This document shows positions 8,236 to 15,245 of a stretch of DNA of 64,000 nucleotides, piece after piece. Each line of letters starts with the position of its first letter. Position 1 is the first letter of the stretch. The DNA comes from Elizabethkingia bruuniana (GTDB taxonomy: Bacteria; Bacteroidota; Bacteroidia; Flavobacteriales; Weeksellaceae), in assembly GCF_002024805.1 (NCBI RefSeq), contig NZ_CP014337.1:1550001-1614000 (forward strand). The letters are read 5' to 3'. The notes below the pieces were generated by a model. That model was not told the DNA's origin. It made no database searches and worked only from the letters and a program-made list of their open reading frames with translations. The position numbers and the translations under genes are program-made.

Positions 8236-8934
8236 TTAAAATTTCAGTTCGCTCCCGGCTTCTATTTCATAAGGTTCTTTACCCCTTTCAAAAATTCTGG
8301 TTAGTTCGGAACCTTCAGTTGTTATTTTATCACCAATTCTTCGGATCCAGTTTCCTTCACGCAATCCTACAACCGGAGTTTCATTCTGGGTTAAGAATTC
8401 CAGAATACGGGTTTCTCTGGTTTCACCATTATGGTGTAATTCCGGATTAGGATCAAGATAATGCGGATTCAGATTAAAAGGTACTAAGCCCATACATTCA
8501 AAACTTGGCGGATATACAATAGGCATATCATTGGTCGTTCTCATATTAAGTCCTCCGATATTAGATCCGGCACTCGCTCCCATATAAGGCTTACCACTTT
8601 CTACGTTTTGTTTCAGTACAGAAAGTAATCCCTGTTCATGTAAGGTCTTTACCAAAAGGAAAGTATTACCACCTCCAGTAAAGTAACCTTTAGCTTCGTT
8701 TAATGCTTCTATAGGATTATCGAATTCATGTAATCCTTTTACCTTTATATTGATTGTAGAAAAAAAACTTCTTGCTTTATCTGTATACTCATCGTGAGAG
8801 ATGCCTCCCGGGCGGGCGAATGGTACAAAGATAATTTCGTCTGCTCCGTTGAATAGTTTTATAATTTCTTCCCGAATGTATTCTAAATATTGTCCGCCAA
8901 ATAATGTAGAAGTGGACGCTAAGAGTATGTTCAT
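8236..8934 (-). CDS. pepE: dipeptidase E, peptidase family S51
   Basis: PepE cleaves Asp-Xaa dipeptides. The triad aligns with E. coli PepE: Ser121 in GASAGSN, Asp136 in TTNDMPIV, His158 in LNPHYL. GGGNTFLL, GETRETRI and GLREGNWI are also family motifs. An upstream ATG at 8955 is in frame, but the ATG at 8934 matches the E. coli N-terminus (MNILLASTST), and a -7 box at 8957-8964 would start transcription inside the extra segment, so 8934 is chosen. Length 232 aa. Confidence 0.9.
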   Translation of the reverse strand: MNILLASTSTLFGGQYLEYIREEIIKLFNGADEIIFVPFARPGGISHDEYTDKARSFFSTINIKVKGLHEFDNPIEALNEAKGYFTGGGNTFLLVKTLHEQGLLSVLKQNVESGKPYMGASAGSNIGGLNMRTTNDMPIVYPPSFECMGLVPFNLNPHYLDPNPELHHNGETRETRILEFLTQNETPVVGLREGNWIRRIGDKITTEGSELTRIFERGKEPYEIEAGSELKF

Positions 8935-8956
8935 ATATATATGTTGTATAGACAAA

Positions 8957-8964
8957 CAAAAATA
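8957..8964 (-). promoter_or_regulatory. -7 box of pepE
   Basis: Minus-strand TATTTTTG, matching TAnnTTTG. It predicts a transcript start near 8950, downstream of the ATG at 8955, which supports the pepE start at 8934. The -33 element is not clear. Confidence 0.4.
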
Positions 8965-9027
8965 AAGCTTTTACGGATAGTAAAAGGAAGAACTCATATT
9001 ATTTTTTCGGAATGCGAAAGCAAATCG

Positions 9028-9035
9028 TATCTTTG
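9028..9035 (+). promoter_or_regulatory. -7 box of fsa
   Basis: TATCTTTG matches TAnnTTTG. A GTG at 9035 opens the longest frame of fsa but lies inside this box, so translation must start later, at the ATG at 9062. Confidence 0.5.
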
Positions 9036-9061
9036 TGAAAGTTTATAAATCTAAAAGAGAA

Positions 9062-9715
9062 ATGAAATTTTTTATCGACACAGCCAACTTAGAGCAGATT
9101 AAAGAAGCACAAGATTTAGGAATTCTTGATGGTGTAACGACTAACCCGTCTTTGATGGCGAAGGAAGGTATTAGCGGAGCTGAGGCTATTAAGCAGCATT
9201 ATAAAACAATCTGTGAGATTGTAGATGGTGATATTTCTGCTGAAGTTCTTTCTACTACTTATGAGGAAATGATTAAAGAAGGAGAAGAATTAGCTGCGAT
9301 CCACCCAAATATCGTAGTAAAGATTCCTATGATTAAAGATGGTGTAAAGGCGTTGAAATATTTTTCTGATAAAGGAATTAAAACGAACTGTACATTAATT
9401 TTCTCTGCAGGACAGGCGCTTTTAGCTGCTAAAGCTGGAGCTACTTATGTTTCTCCTTTCTTAGGACGTCTTGATGATATTTCTACTGACGGTCTTAATC
9501 TGATAGAGGAAATCAGAACAATCTATAACAACTATATGTACGATACTGAGATTTTAGCGGCGTCTATCCGTAGTCCTATGCACATTATTAACTGTGCTAA
9601 GATTGGTGCGGATGTCATTACATCTCCGTTATCTTCTATCCTAAGTTTGTTAAAGCACCCATTAACAGATCTTGGTTTAGCTCAGTTTGTTGCTGATGCT
9701 AAAAAACTTGGATAG
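9062..9715 (+). CDS. fsa: fructose-6-phosphate aldolase / short transaldolase
   Basis: The 217-aa protein starts [16 protein letters not shown] and contains [24 protein letters not shown] with the Schiff-base Lys at 87, [18 protein letters not shown] and the C-terminal [14 protein letters not shown], the pattern of the TalC/FSA subgroup of transaldolases. Members split fructose-6-phosphate or act as transaldolase in the pentose phosphate pathway. The last 56 coding bases plus 5 bases beyond the stop (9660-9720) recur perfectly at 11432-11492, marking this 3' end as an integration site; the gene itself is intact. Confidence 0.92.
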   Translation: MKFFIDTANLEQIKEAQDLGILDGVTTNPSLMAKEGISGAEAIKQHYKTICEIVDGDISAEVLSTTYEEMIKEGEELAAIHPNIVVKIPMIKDGVKALKYFSDKGIKTNCTLIFSAGQALLAAKAGATYVSPFLGRLDDISTDGLNLIEEIRTIYNNYMYDTEILAASIRSPMHIINCAKIGADVITSPLSSILSLLKHPLTDLGLAQFVADAKKLG

Positions 9716-9720
9716 TTAAT
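9660..9720 (+). repeat. left 61-bp direct repeat, attL-like
   Basis: 61 bp running from inside the last codons of fsa (CATTAACAGATC...) through its TAG to GTTAAT. It is identical base for base to 11432-11492. The copy keeps fsa intact, as expected when an element supplies a replacement 3' end. Confidence 0.85.
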
Positions 9721-9734
9721 GAAGCAATATATAG

Positions 9735-9766
9735 AATGCTTCCGGAGTTCCGGAAGCATTTTTTAT
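9735..9766 (+). terminator. terminator after fsa (island copy)
   Basis: AATGCTTCCGGA (9735-9746) and TCCGGAAGCATT (9749-9760) form a 12-bp perfect stem followed by TTTTATT. If the island model holds, this terminator came with the element and replaced the original one at 11509. Confidence 0.85.
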
Positions 9767-10028
9767 TGTATCCTTTCTAAATTCATTTACGTTGATAATA
9801 TCATTATAGGAATGTTAATATTAAGTTAGTCTTTAACCTTCTATTATTATCTGGACTTTAATAGACGTTCTGGGAATTATGTAGGAGCTTTCACTCATGA
9901 TATGTTTATCCCTCATTATCCTCGATAAAATCAGATTATAACTACAATTGTACATAATTTTAATATTTTTTTATATTATTTAGAAATATATTTTTATTTT
10001 AGAAGTACAAAATATAAAAATATTAAAT

Positions 10029-10328
10029 ATGGAAAAACTTTTATTAAAAAAAGCAAAAATTCTTTCAAGAGAAGATTTAAGGTTATTTTCGGGAGGTAGT
10101 TGTGCGAAATTTGAAAGTGCTATTGGTCTTACTGCTACCGCAGCTTCAACTAGAGCAAATGAAGATGCTCAAGCTTATGTTTCCCAAAATAAAGGATGTT
10201 TTATAAGAGGAACTGATACTTCTTGTGCAACAGGGGGTGGCCATGCGTGTGTAGCAACTGTTACTATCCAATGCTCAGGCCCTGCTTGTCCAGGTACTGA
10301 TCTTGGAGGAGGTGGTGGAGGTTGGTAA
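10029..10328 (+). CDS. bacteriocin-like precursor, double-glycine leader, six Cys
   Basis: This 99-aa peptide has a short charged leader ([23 protein letters not shown]) ending in Gly22-Gly23. The LSREDL-x-x-x-GG pattern resembles leaders trimmed by C39 peptidase/ABC exporters, and the bacteriocin-like leader peptides often annotated in Chryseobacterium and relatives. The 76-aa core has six cysteines (SC, GC, SC, AC, QC, AC contexts) and a glycine-rich tail GGGGGGW. No exporter or modifying enzyme is nearby, so export would need machinery elsewhere. Gene 10350 follows by 21 bp. Antimicrobial function is inference. Confidence 0.65.
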   Translation: MEKLLLKKAKILSREDLRLFSGGSCAKFESAIGLTATAASTRANEDAQAYVSQNKGCFIRGTDTSCATGGGHACVATVTIQCSGPACPGTDLGGGGGGW

Positions 10329-10349
10329 ACTTATTAAAATTTATTTAAA

Positions 10350-10547
10350 ATGAGTTACTCTACAATTGAAATTGTTTTATTGTTTCTGTTAGTCTTTTAT
10401 ATTATCTTTCTTATTTACTTTTCAATAAGAATCATTCGTGATAATAGTTTAAAACCATTACTAAGATTTGCATTGATATTTACTTTACTGGTAATACCTA
10501 TTTTAGGTCCCTTATTTGTCTTAATTTTTATAAGTAAAAAAAGATAA
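10350..10547 (+). CDS. small two-helix membrane protein, PLDc_N-like; possible immunity protein
   Basis: The 65-aa product has two hydrophobic helices (about 8-27 and 38-61) separated by a short polar turn. The second, with VIPILGPLFVLIFISKK, matches the P-[IL]-[IL]-G-P core of the PLDc_N small membrane domain, which occurs in sublancin immunity-type proteins. Position 21 bp behind a leader-peptide gene and ahead of a terminator suggests a bicistronic peptide-immunity pair. The domain match is by eye from one motif; the immunity role is inference from context. Confidence 0.55.
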   Translation: MSYSTIEIVLLFLLVFYIIFLIYFSIRIIRDNSLKPLLRFALIFTLLVIPILGPLFVLIFISKKR

Positions 10548-10633
10548 TTTTTTAAATTACTTTACTTTTTAAGTTTTTGATGTAGAAAGCTAATTAAATA
10601 CAGATTTTATTAAAAGTAATTTTCTTATAATTT

Positions 10634-10668
10634 TATCCTCCTATTTTATTTGGGAGGGTATTTTATTT
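10634..10668 (+). terminator. terminator of leader-peptide operon
   Basis: TATCCTCC (10634-10641) pairs with GGAGGGTA (10653-10660), one G-U, followed by TTTTATTT. It lies 87 bp after the small membrane-protein gene. Confidence 0.65.
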
Positions 10669-10709
10669 ACGTTTAAAGTAATTTAATTTACTTTTCATGT
10701 AAAAAAAGG

Positions 10710-10739
10710 TTGTAGAATATATAACATTTTTTATATTTG
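10710..10739 (+). promoter_or_regulatory. consensus promoter of candidate antisense RNA
   Basis: TTG at 10710-10712, a 19-bp spacer, then TATATTTG at 10732-10739: a full consensus match with no plus-strand ORF of more than eight codons downstream before the terminator at 11009. GTTAACAAA follows at 10741, with variants GTTGACAAA (10766) and GTTAGCAAA (10787). Confidence 0.65.
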
Positions 10740-10810
10740 TGTTAACAAAACGAATACATATTTATGTTGACAAATTGAAAATCATTGTTAGCAAATTATG
10801 TAAAATAAAA

Positions 10811-10830
10811 GCTCTCTGCTTATAGAGAGC
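10811..10830 (-). terminator. terminator of minus-strand 39-aa ORF
   Basis: GCTCTCT / AGAGAGC stem of 7 bp with a 6-nt loop. On the minus strand it is followed by TTTTATTTTAC, 25 bp after the stop of the 39-aa ORF. Confidence 0.6.
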
Positions 10831-10854
10831 CTGTTATAAAGAATTATTTTACTT

Positions 10855-10974
10855 CTAATGAGAAGATAGATAATTTACTAAAAGAAGGAAAAAAGCTTTT
10901 ATTGTTCCTTCTAATATGGTTCTTACAATATCTTTTTTGTAAGTTCTCCAAAATTGTTGAAATAATGGTTCCAT
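10855..10974 (-). CDS. 39-aa membrane-like peptide, possible toxin
   Basis: The frame starts at the ATG at 10974 and encodes an N-terminal amphipathic, basic part (MEPLFQQFWRTYKKDIVRT) and a hydrophobic stretch (TIKAFFLLLVNYL) ending SSH. The use of Trp, Pro, Gln and His codons is less typical of random AT-rich DNA than pure Phe/Ile/Leu runs. A minus-strand -7 box lies at 11101-11108 and a terminator 25 bp after the stop. The peptide is unrecognised. The size, the hydrophobic segment and the opposed RNA resemble type I toxins, but nothing proves expression. Confidence 0.4.
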   Translation of the reverse strand: MEPLFQQFWRTYKKDIVRTILEGTIKAFFLLLVNYLSSH

Positions 10975-11008
10975 AACTTGTCGAGGGTTTGGAATTAATC
11001 ATTTTTTT

Positions 11009-11047
11009 AAGCAACTCAATACTCCAATATTGGGTTGCTTTTTTTAT
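11009..11047 (+). terminator. plus-strand terminator
   Basis: AAGCAACTCAATA pairs with TATTGGGTTGCTT (13 bp, one G-U) around a 6-nt loop and is followed by seven Ts. There is no plus-strand gene before it other than the candidate antisense RNA. Confidence 0.75.
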
Positions 11048-11095
11048 TATACTCTCTCAGCATTGTTGCCTGTGAACATAATTCACATATCGTTC

Positions 11096-11108
11096 GTTAA
11101 CAAATATA
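11096..11108 (-). promoter_or_regulatory. minus -7 box with TTAAC motif
   Basis: On the minus strand this reads TATATTTGTTAAC. The opposing promoter at 10732 reads TATATTTG-T-GTTAAC, so both carry the same TTAAC directly after the -7 box, suggesting joint control. No TTG at the right distance was found. Confidence 0.35.
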
Positions 11109-11177
11109 AATATTAGTTTTTACAATAAAAAAAGTTTTGACTTAGTTATCATACTTCTTACAAAAAAAAGATAATTG

Positions 11178-11185
11178 TAAATTTG
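11178..11185 (+). promoter_or_regulatory. -7 box before 63-aa ORF
   Basis: TAAATTTG matches TAnnTTTG, 60 bp before the ATG at 11246; no TTG at the expected distance. Confidence 0.3.
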
Positions 11186-11245
11186 TTATAATAAAATCAT
11201 TATTTGATTTCGAAAACCACAATAATTTAAATTCTTTTTTTCGTT

Positions 11246-11437
11246 ATGATTGAATCTACTATAATTCAAGATGTTGAGTATTATACGGGTAAAGAAAAAG
11301 AACAAAAGATTTATGAATATTTTGATAAAGTAATAAGAATTACTCCTGATATTGATGGCTTTTTGTTCTCAGTTATAATTCAAGATGTTGAGCCTGATTT
11401 AAAAGAAAGAGCGAAGTTTTTTAATTTAGCTCATTAA
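11246..11437 (+). CDS. hypothetical 63-aa ORF with internal repeat, abutting attR
   Basis: The peptide is acidic, unrecognised, and contains IIQDVE twice. The cause is a 19-bp exact DNA repeat (11260-11278 and 11374-11392), 114 bp apart and so in frame. The last codon and stop (CAT-TAA) are the first bases of the right 61-bp fsa repeat, so the original reading frame was probably longer and cut or re-terminated by the integration or deletion event. It may be a gene remnant rather than a working gene. Confidence 0.35.
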   Translation: MIESTIIQDVEYYTGKEKEQKIYEYFDKVIRITPDIDGFLFSVIIQDVEPDLKERAKFFNLAH

Positions 11438-11492
11438 CAGATCTTGGTTTAGCTCAGTTTGTTGCTGATGCTAAAAAACTTGGATAGTTAAT
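11432..11492 (+). repeat. right 61-bp direct repeat, attR-like
   Basis: Exact copy of the fsa 3' end (9660-9720), including the in-frame TAG, but here without the rest of fsa. It is followed 16 bp later by a strong terminator that was probably the original fsa terminator. Confidence 0.85.
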
Positions 11493-11508
11493 ACATAAAT
11501 AACTTATA

Positions 11509-11549
11509 TAAAATACCCCTAGAAAGTTTAACTTTTTAGGGGTATTTTA
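11509..11549 (+). terminator. strong terminator, probably the ancestral fsa terminator
   Basis: TAAAATACCCCTA (11509-11521) pairs perfectly with TAGGGGTATTTTA (11537-11549), and the loop has a further AAAGT/ACTTT pairing. The rest of the 303-bp gap 11438-11740 shows only a lone -7-like TAGATTTG at 11705. Confidence 0.8.
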
Positions 11550-11740
11550 TGTTAATGGTTCATATTCTTTTCTCTTGACTAAACAGATAGAATTGATTAA
11601 AGATCTTGTCTTCCTCTCTTCTGTAATATGAAGAATATTTTTCATCATAATGTTAAAATTTAATAAAAATAAGTTATGTTAAATATACTTATATAATAAA
11701 TATTTAGATTTGACACATAACCAATTAAAAAAATATTTTT

Positions 11741-12037
11741 ATGAAAAAACTACTACTTTGTGCTTTATCTACAGTACTATTATCAGCATTTGTAAATGCA
11801 GAAACATTATCAAAAAACAAGTTTAAAAAAAAGGATTCCTATCAATTATGCGGTGTTATTGTAACTTATTTTAATAATGAAGGACAGCCTTATGATCAAA
11901 GATGGTTTACATCTGACCAACCAACTTTAGCTGATTGTCAATCTTATCAGGCAGGTGTTATTCAAGATCTACAAAAACAAGGATATGATGTTCGTGTTAT
12001 GGATCGACAGGCAAACCCTGATGACTCTGTCAACTAA
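11741..12037 (+). CDS. small secreted hypothetical protein
   Basis: The 98-aa protein has a clean signal peptide (MKKLLLCALSTVLLSAFVNA, cleavage near AE). The mature part of about 78 residues has two cysteines (QLCGV, ADCQS) that could form a disulfide, and a short motif-poor body with YDQRWFTSDQPT. I do not recognise a family. It lies 28 bp upstream of the divergent GLPGLI gene on the same strand, so the two are likely cotranscribed. TAGATTTG at 11705-11712 may be its -7 box. Confidence 0.6.
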   Translation: MKKLLLCALSTVLLSAFVNAETLSKNKFKKKDSYQLCGVIVTYFNNEGQPYDQRWFTSDQPTLADCQSYQAGVIQDLQKQGYDVRVMDRQANPDDSVN

Positions 12038-12065
12038 TAATTAATTCTTATAATCACAATAACAA

Positions 12066-12815
12066 ATGAGTAGAATTTTTCTTTTAGTAGCTTCATTTCT
12101 ATTTTATAACTCTTTATATTCACAGAAACAGATACATATAAAATATTTAAATGTCAGGTCTGTAATTGCTAACGTATATGAAGAGCTTTATACTAACGGT
12201 ATTGATGTAATTTCAATACAAGATGGTAAAATAATTTCAACAAGTCCGAATAATACAAACTTAAAAAAAAGGGGACATGATGTTTATTTTATTTCAAAAC
12301 TTAATAATGAAAATTCCAGTAGAAAAATCCAATTTACAGGTTTTATTGGATACCAATCTGATAAAGAATTTTTTGTAAATGATAGTGTACCAGCATTTAA
12401 ATGGGTGATAGATGAAAGTTCTAAAAAGAAAGTATTGGGTTACAACTGTATAAAAGCAACCACTGTATTTAGAGGTTCTAAAATTACTGCTTATTTTACT
12501 CGTAGTATTCCTTACTCAATAGGTCCATTTAAATTTTTTGGTCTTCCTGGGGCTATTTTAGATGTTAGGGAAAATAATAAATCTTATGATATTTGGAAAG
12601 CTATAGAGGTTAATTTAGATGATAAAACAAAGGTTAATTATCATCCAAGATTTCCAGACTATAAAAATGTAGATATCAGAACCTATATTGAGTTGAAAGA
12701 TGCAGATAGAAAGTATTTTTTCAATGCCACTACTAAAAATTTACCCGCTGGAGTTAAAGTTGATGCTATACCTGAAAGGTTAGGTATCGAAAAAATATTT
12801 GAATGGGAAAAATAA
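12066..12815 (+). CDS. divergent GLPGLI family secreted protein
   Basis: The 249-aa protein carries a signal peptide (LLVASFLFYNSLYS, then QKQ) and the motif IGPFKFFGLPGAILDV with GLPGAI at 159-164, the core of the GLPGLI (Porph_ging) family, here with Ala for Leu. The upstream block VLGYNCIKATTVFRGSKITAYFT matches the KAT-x-F-x-GRKWTAWF region of the paralogues at 23.6-27.1 kb but lacks the GRKWTAW core. The role of the family is unknown. It is much less like the four clustered copies than they are like each other. Confidence 0.75.
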   Translation: MSRIFLLVASFLFYNSLYSQKQIHIKYLNVRSVIANVYEELYTNGIDVISIQDGKIISTSPNNTNLKKRGHDVYFISKLNNENSSRKIQFTGFIGYQSDKEFFVNDSVPAFKWVIDESSKKKVLGYNCIKATTVFRGSKITAYFTRSIPYSIGPFKFFGLPGAILDVRENNKSYDIWKAIEVNLDDKTKVNYHPRFPDYKNVDIRTYIELKDADRKYFFNATTKNLPAGVKVDAIPERLGIEKIFEWEK

Positions 12816-12839
12816 GATTTATTAAAATCATTTATTAGC

Positions 12840-12867
12840 AGCCTGTTTAAAGACAGGCTTATTTTTT
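12840..12867 (+). terminator. terminator after GLPGLI gene
   Basis: AGCCTGT / ACAGGCT, 7-bp stem with a 6-nt loop, followed by TATTTTTTG. Confidence 0.75.
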
Positions 12868-13013
12868 GTTCCCCATTTTTTAATATGATTATTTTTTTAT
12901 TAATATTATAAAACAATCGCGAATTCTTATCATTTATAATTTTAAAATTACAGAAGTTAACTATATAAAATCTAATTATTTCCATAGTCACTTCTCTCCA
13001 CAATTTATATTAT

Positions 13014-13041
13014 AAAAAAGCCAGCAGCAAAGCTACTGGCT
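13014..13041 (-). terminator. terminator of DPP IV gene
   Basis: AGCCAGCAGC and GCTACTGGCT form a stem with one mismatch; on the minus strand it is followed by TTTTTTATA. It lies 20 bp after the DPP IV stop. Confidence 0.7.
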
Positions 13042-13060
13042 ATAACATTTTATGTATTTA

Positions 13061-15232
13061 TTACCTTCCGCCCGGAGGACAATGTTCTTTTAGATATTTA
13101 GTAAACATCGTTGCGAGGTGAAGTGATGTTCCTTCTCCTTCGCTAATGGAGTGTGTTCTGTTAGGATAAGACATCAACTGGAATTGCTTATTGTATTTTA
13201 CCAACTCATTAATATAGACTTCAGTATTCTGATAATGTACATTGTCATCACCCGTTCCATGAACCAATAAAAGATTTCCTTTCAGATTTTTAGCATAGGC
13301 CAATGGAGAGCCTTTTACAAAGTCTTCTCTGTTTTCCTGTGGAAGTCCCATATATCTTTCCTGATAAATATTATCATAGAATAACTGATTGGCTACAGGT
13401 GCAATCGCAATACCTGTCTGGTAAATTTCCGGATATTGCCCTAAAAGATTTAGCGTGGAAGATCCACCGCCACTCCAGCCCCATACAGCGACTCTGGAAG
13501 TATCTATATATGGCCATTTTGCAAATAAAGCTTTAGCGCCCATGGCCTGGTCACGAATATTAAGCTGCCCGATTTTACGGTAAACAGATTTTCTCCACTC
13601 ACGTCCTTTCGGAGCTGGTGTACCACGGTTTTCAAGTGAAACATATATATAACCATCTGCTGCCATATCACCAACATACAACCCGTTCCATCCTGTATAG
13701 AAGTTATCTGTTACAGTCTGGGATCCAGGCTCTCCGTATACCATAAATACGATTGGATATTTTTTATTTGGATCAAAATTTTTAGGCTTTACCACCCATC
13801 CGTCTAAGGTGACACCATCCTGTGTTGTAATCTGGAAGAACTCAGTTTTAGATTTAGCAGGATCTGCCTTACTTGTTCTTTTAGCGGCAACAAGCTCTTT
13901 ATGATCCGGAAGAGATATTATTGCTCCTGCAGAACGAGCATCTACACTGCTGTTATTAAATATAGCCAGTTTACCGTTAGGTGAAATGGTATATTTATTA
14001 GATCCGGGATAAGCATCCGGGGTAATTCTTTCTGCTTTTCCACCATTCATGCTTACTTTGTACAGGTATTCCTGTGTTGCATTAGCCGGTGAAGCCGAGA
14101 AGTAAATCAGCTTATTTGGAACATCAAAAAACTCAGGCTTTATAACATCAAAGCCATCTTTAGTAATTAGTGTTTCTTTTCCGATCATATCTATTTTATA
14201 AATATGTCTCCAGCCGTCTTTTTCAGACAGCCATAAGAATTCTTTACCATTATTAATCCAATCCCAGCCGCTAGGATCATTGTCATTCCAACGAGACTTT
14301 ATATCAATCCAGGCAGGATCTGTTTCGGTATGAATTGTTTTACTTACACCAGAATTGGCATCTGCAACAATAATTTTACTTTGATTCTGCTTCCTGTTCA
14401 ACTGTTGTAGTATAACAGACTTAGAATCCAATACCCACTCCATTCTCGGAATATAGTGCTGTACTTCATCCCCTGCTATATTAGCTTTTTTTGATGATTT
14501 AGTAGCCAGATCATAAAACCATATACTGCAGCCTGATGGATTCTCTCCTACTTTTGGATACTCTACAGGTATCGTAAACGAATACAAACTATCTGTATTA
14601 TTAATCATCAGAAAGTTTTTGGTACCATTAGCATTTAGCTTCCAATAGGCGATTTTACTTGCATCCGGAGACCATCTGAAACCGTCCTGGGTACCGAATT
14701 CTTCTTCATAAGCCCAGTCGAAAGTCCCGTTAATCATCCTGTCAGTACCATCATTGGTAATTTTATTTAACTGATTATTAGCTAGATCTTCAATATAAAT
14801 ATTGTGTTTAGATACATAGGCTACCTTCTTCCCGTCAGGAGAGAATTTAGCAAACATTAATGAAGCTGTTGGCAAGCCCTTCCCCAGTTGGGTAAGCTTT
14901 TTACTATTTTTGTCAAAAATCCAGTAATCTCCACGTGTATTATCCCGCCATACTTTCTGAGTATTGGCAAAAAGTAATAAACTTTTACCGTCAGGAGAAA
15001 CCTGAAAGCTCTGTACATTCAGTGCTGCAGATTTTCCAGAAGGAATTAATTCACTATTGCCTATAAAAGTTTGATTTTTTCCGGGATCTACTAAATCCAC
15101 AACTTCAATTCCGTTTTTGGTAAACGAATAGTAAGCATTTCCATCAGGTGTCCACTGTGTTTTCTGCGCAGCCAAAGGCGACAGAAACAAGGAACATAAT
15201 GCAATGTTAATTAGTTTTTTTATGTTCTTCAT
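13061..15232 (-). CDS. dipeptidyl peptidase IV, family S9B
   Basis: Exported prolyl peptidase releasing Xaa-Pro dipeptides. It has a signal peptide (1-22, ending PLAAQ), a beta-propeller N-terminal domain with the DWAYEEEFGTQDGFRWSPD substrate-clamp glutamates, and a C-terminal alpha/beta hydrolase domain. The triad is Ser587 in GWSGGGSS, Asp662 in GTGDDNVHY and His694 in NRTHSIS. Length 723 aa is as for bacterial DPP IV. It is 13 bp from the Xaa-Pro aminopeptidase gene on the same strand, and both back onto the hydroxyproline catabolic genes, pointing to use of proline-rich host peptides such as collagen fragments. Confidence 0.93.
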   Translation of the reverse strand: MKNIKKLINIALCSLFLSPLAAQKTQWTPDGNAYYSFTKNGIEVVDLVDPGKNQTFIGNSELIPSGKSAALNVQSFQVSPDGKSLLLFANTQKVWRDNTRGDYWIFDKNSKKLTQLGKGLPTASLMFAKFSPDGKKVAYVSKHNIYIEDLANNQLNKITNDGTDRMINGTFDWAYEEEFGTQDGFRWSPDASKIAYWKLNANGTKNFLMINNTDSLYSFTIPVEYPKVGENPSGCSIWFYDLATKSSKKANIAGDEVQHYIPRMEWVLDSKSVILQQLNRKQNQSKIIVADANSGVSKTIHTETDPAWIDIKSRWNDNDPSGWDWINNGKEFLWLSEKDGWRHIYKIDMIGKETLITKDGFDVIKPEFFDVPNKLIYFSASPANATQEYLYKVSMNGGKAERITPDAYPGSNKYTISPNGKLAIFNNSSVDARSAGAIISLPDHKELVAAKRTSKADPAKSKTEFFQITTQDGVTLDGWVVKPKNFDPNKKYPIVFMVYGEPGSQTVTDNFYTGWNGLYVGDMAADGYIYVSLENRGTPAPKGREWRKSVYRKIGQLNIRDQAMGAKALFAKWPYIDTSRVAVWGWSGGGSSTLNLLGQYPEIYQTGIAIAPVANQLFYDNIYQERYMGLPQENREDFVKGSPLAYAKNLKGNLLLVHGTGDDNVHYQNTEVYINELVKYNKQFQLMSYPNRTHSISEGEGTSLHLATMFTKYLKEHCPPGGR

Positions 15233-15245
15233 ATCGGGTATTTAA

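Larger units (their letters stand above)
10746..11047 (+). ncRNA. candidate plus-strand noncoding (antisense) RNA
   Basis: The span runs from the predicted start after the consensus promoter to the strong plus-strand terminator at 11009-11047. Every plus-strand ATG in it closes within a few codons. It fully covers, in antisense, the 39-aa ORF at 10855-10974. The arrangement recalls type I toxin-antitoxin loci, but there is no sequence match to a known one. Confidence 0.35.
9660..11492. mobile_element. candidate mini-island integrated at fsa 3' end
   Basis: A 1,772-bp unit (repeat start to repeat start) bounded by the two 61-bp repeats. Contents: a terminator, a GG-leader six-Cys peptide gene, a small membrane-protein gene, a 39-aa ORF opposed by a candidate antisense RNA, and a 63-aa ORF. 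No integrase, transposase or inverted-repeat ends were found. It may be a deletion remnant of a larger element, one moved in trans, or a local duplication. The segment 9767-10028 and most of 10669-10709 hold nothing I recognise. Confidence 0.6.

Noticed and set aside
9035-9061. GTG start of fsa at 9035
   Set aside because: It lies inside the -7 box, and the family N-terminus begins at ATG 9062.
9660-11492. Insertion sequence explanation for the fsa repeats
   Set aside because: There is no transposase ORF and no terminal inverted repeats; a 61-bp duplication is too long for a target-site duplication.
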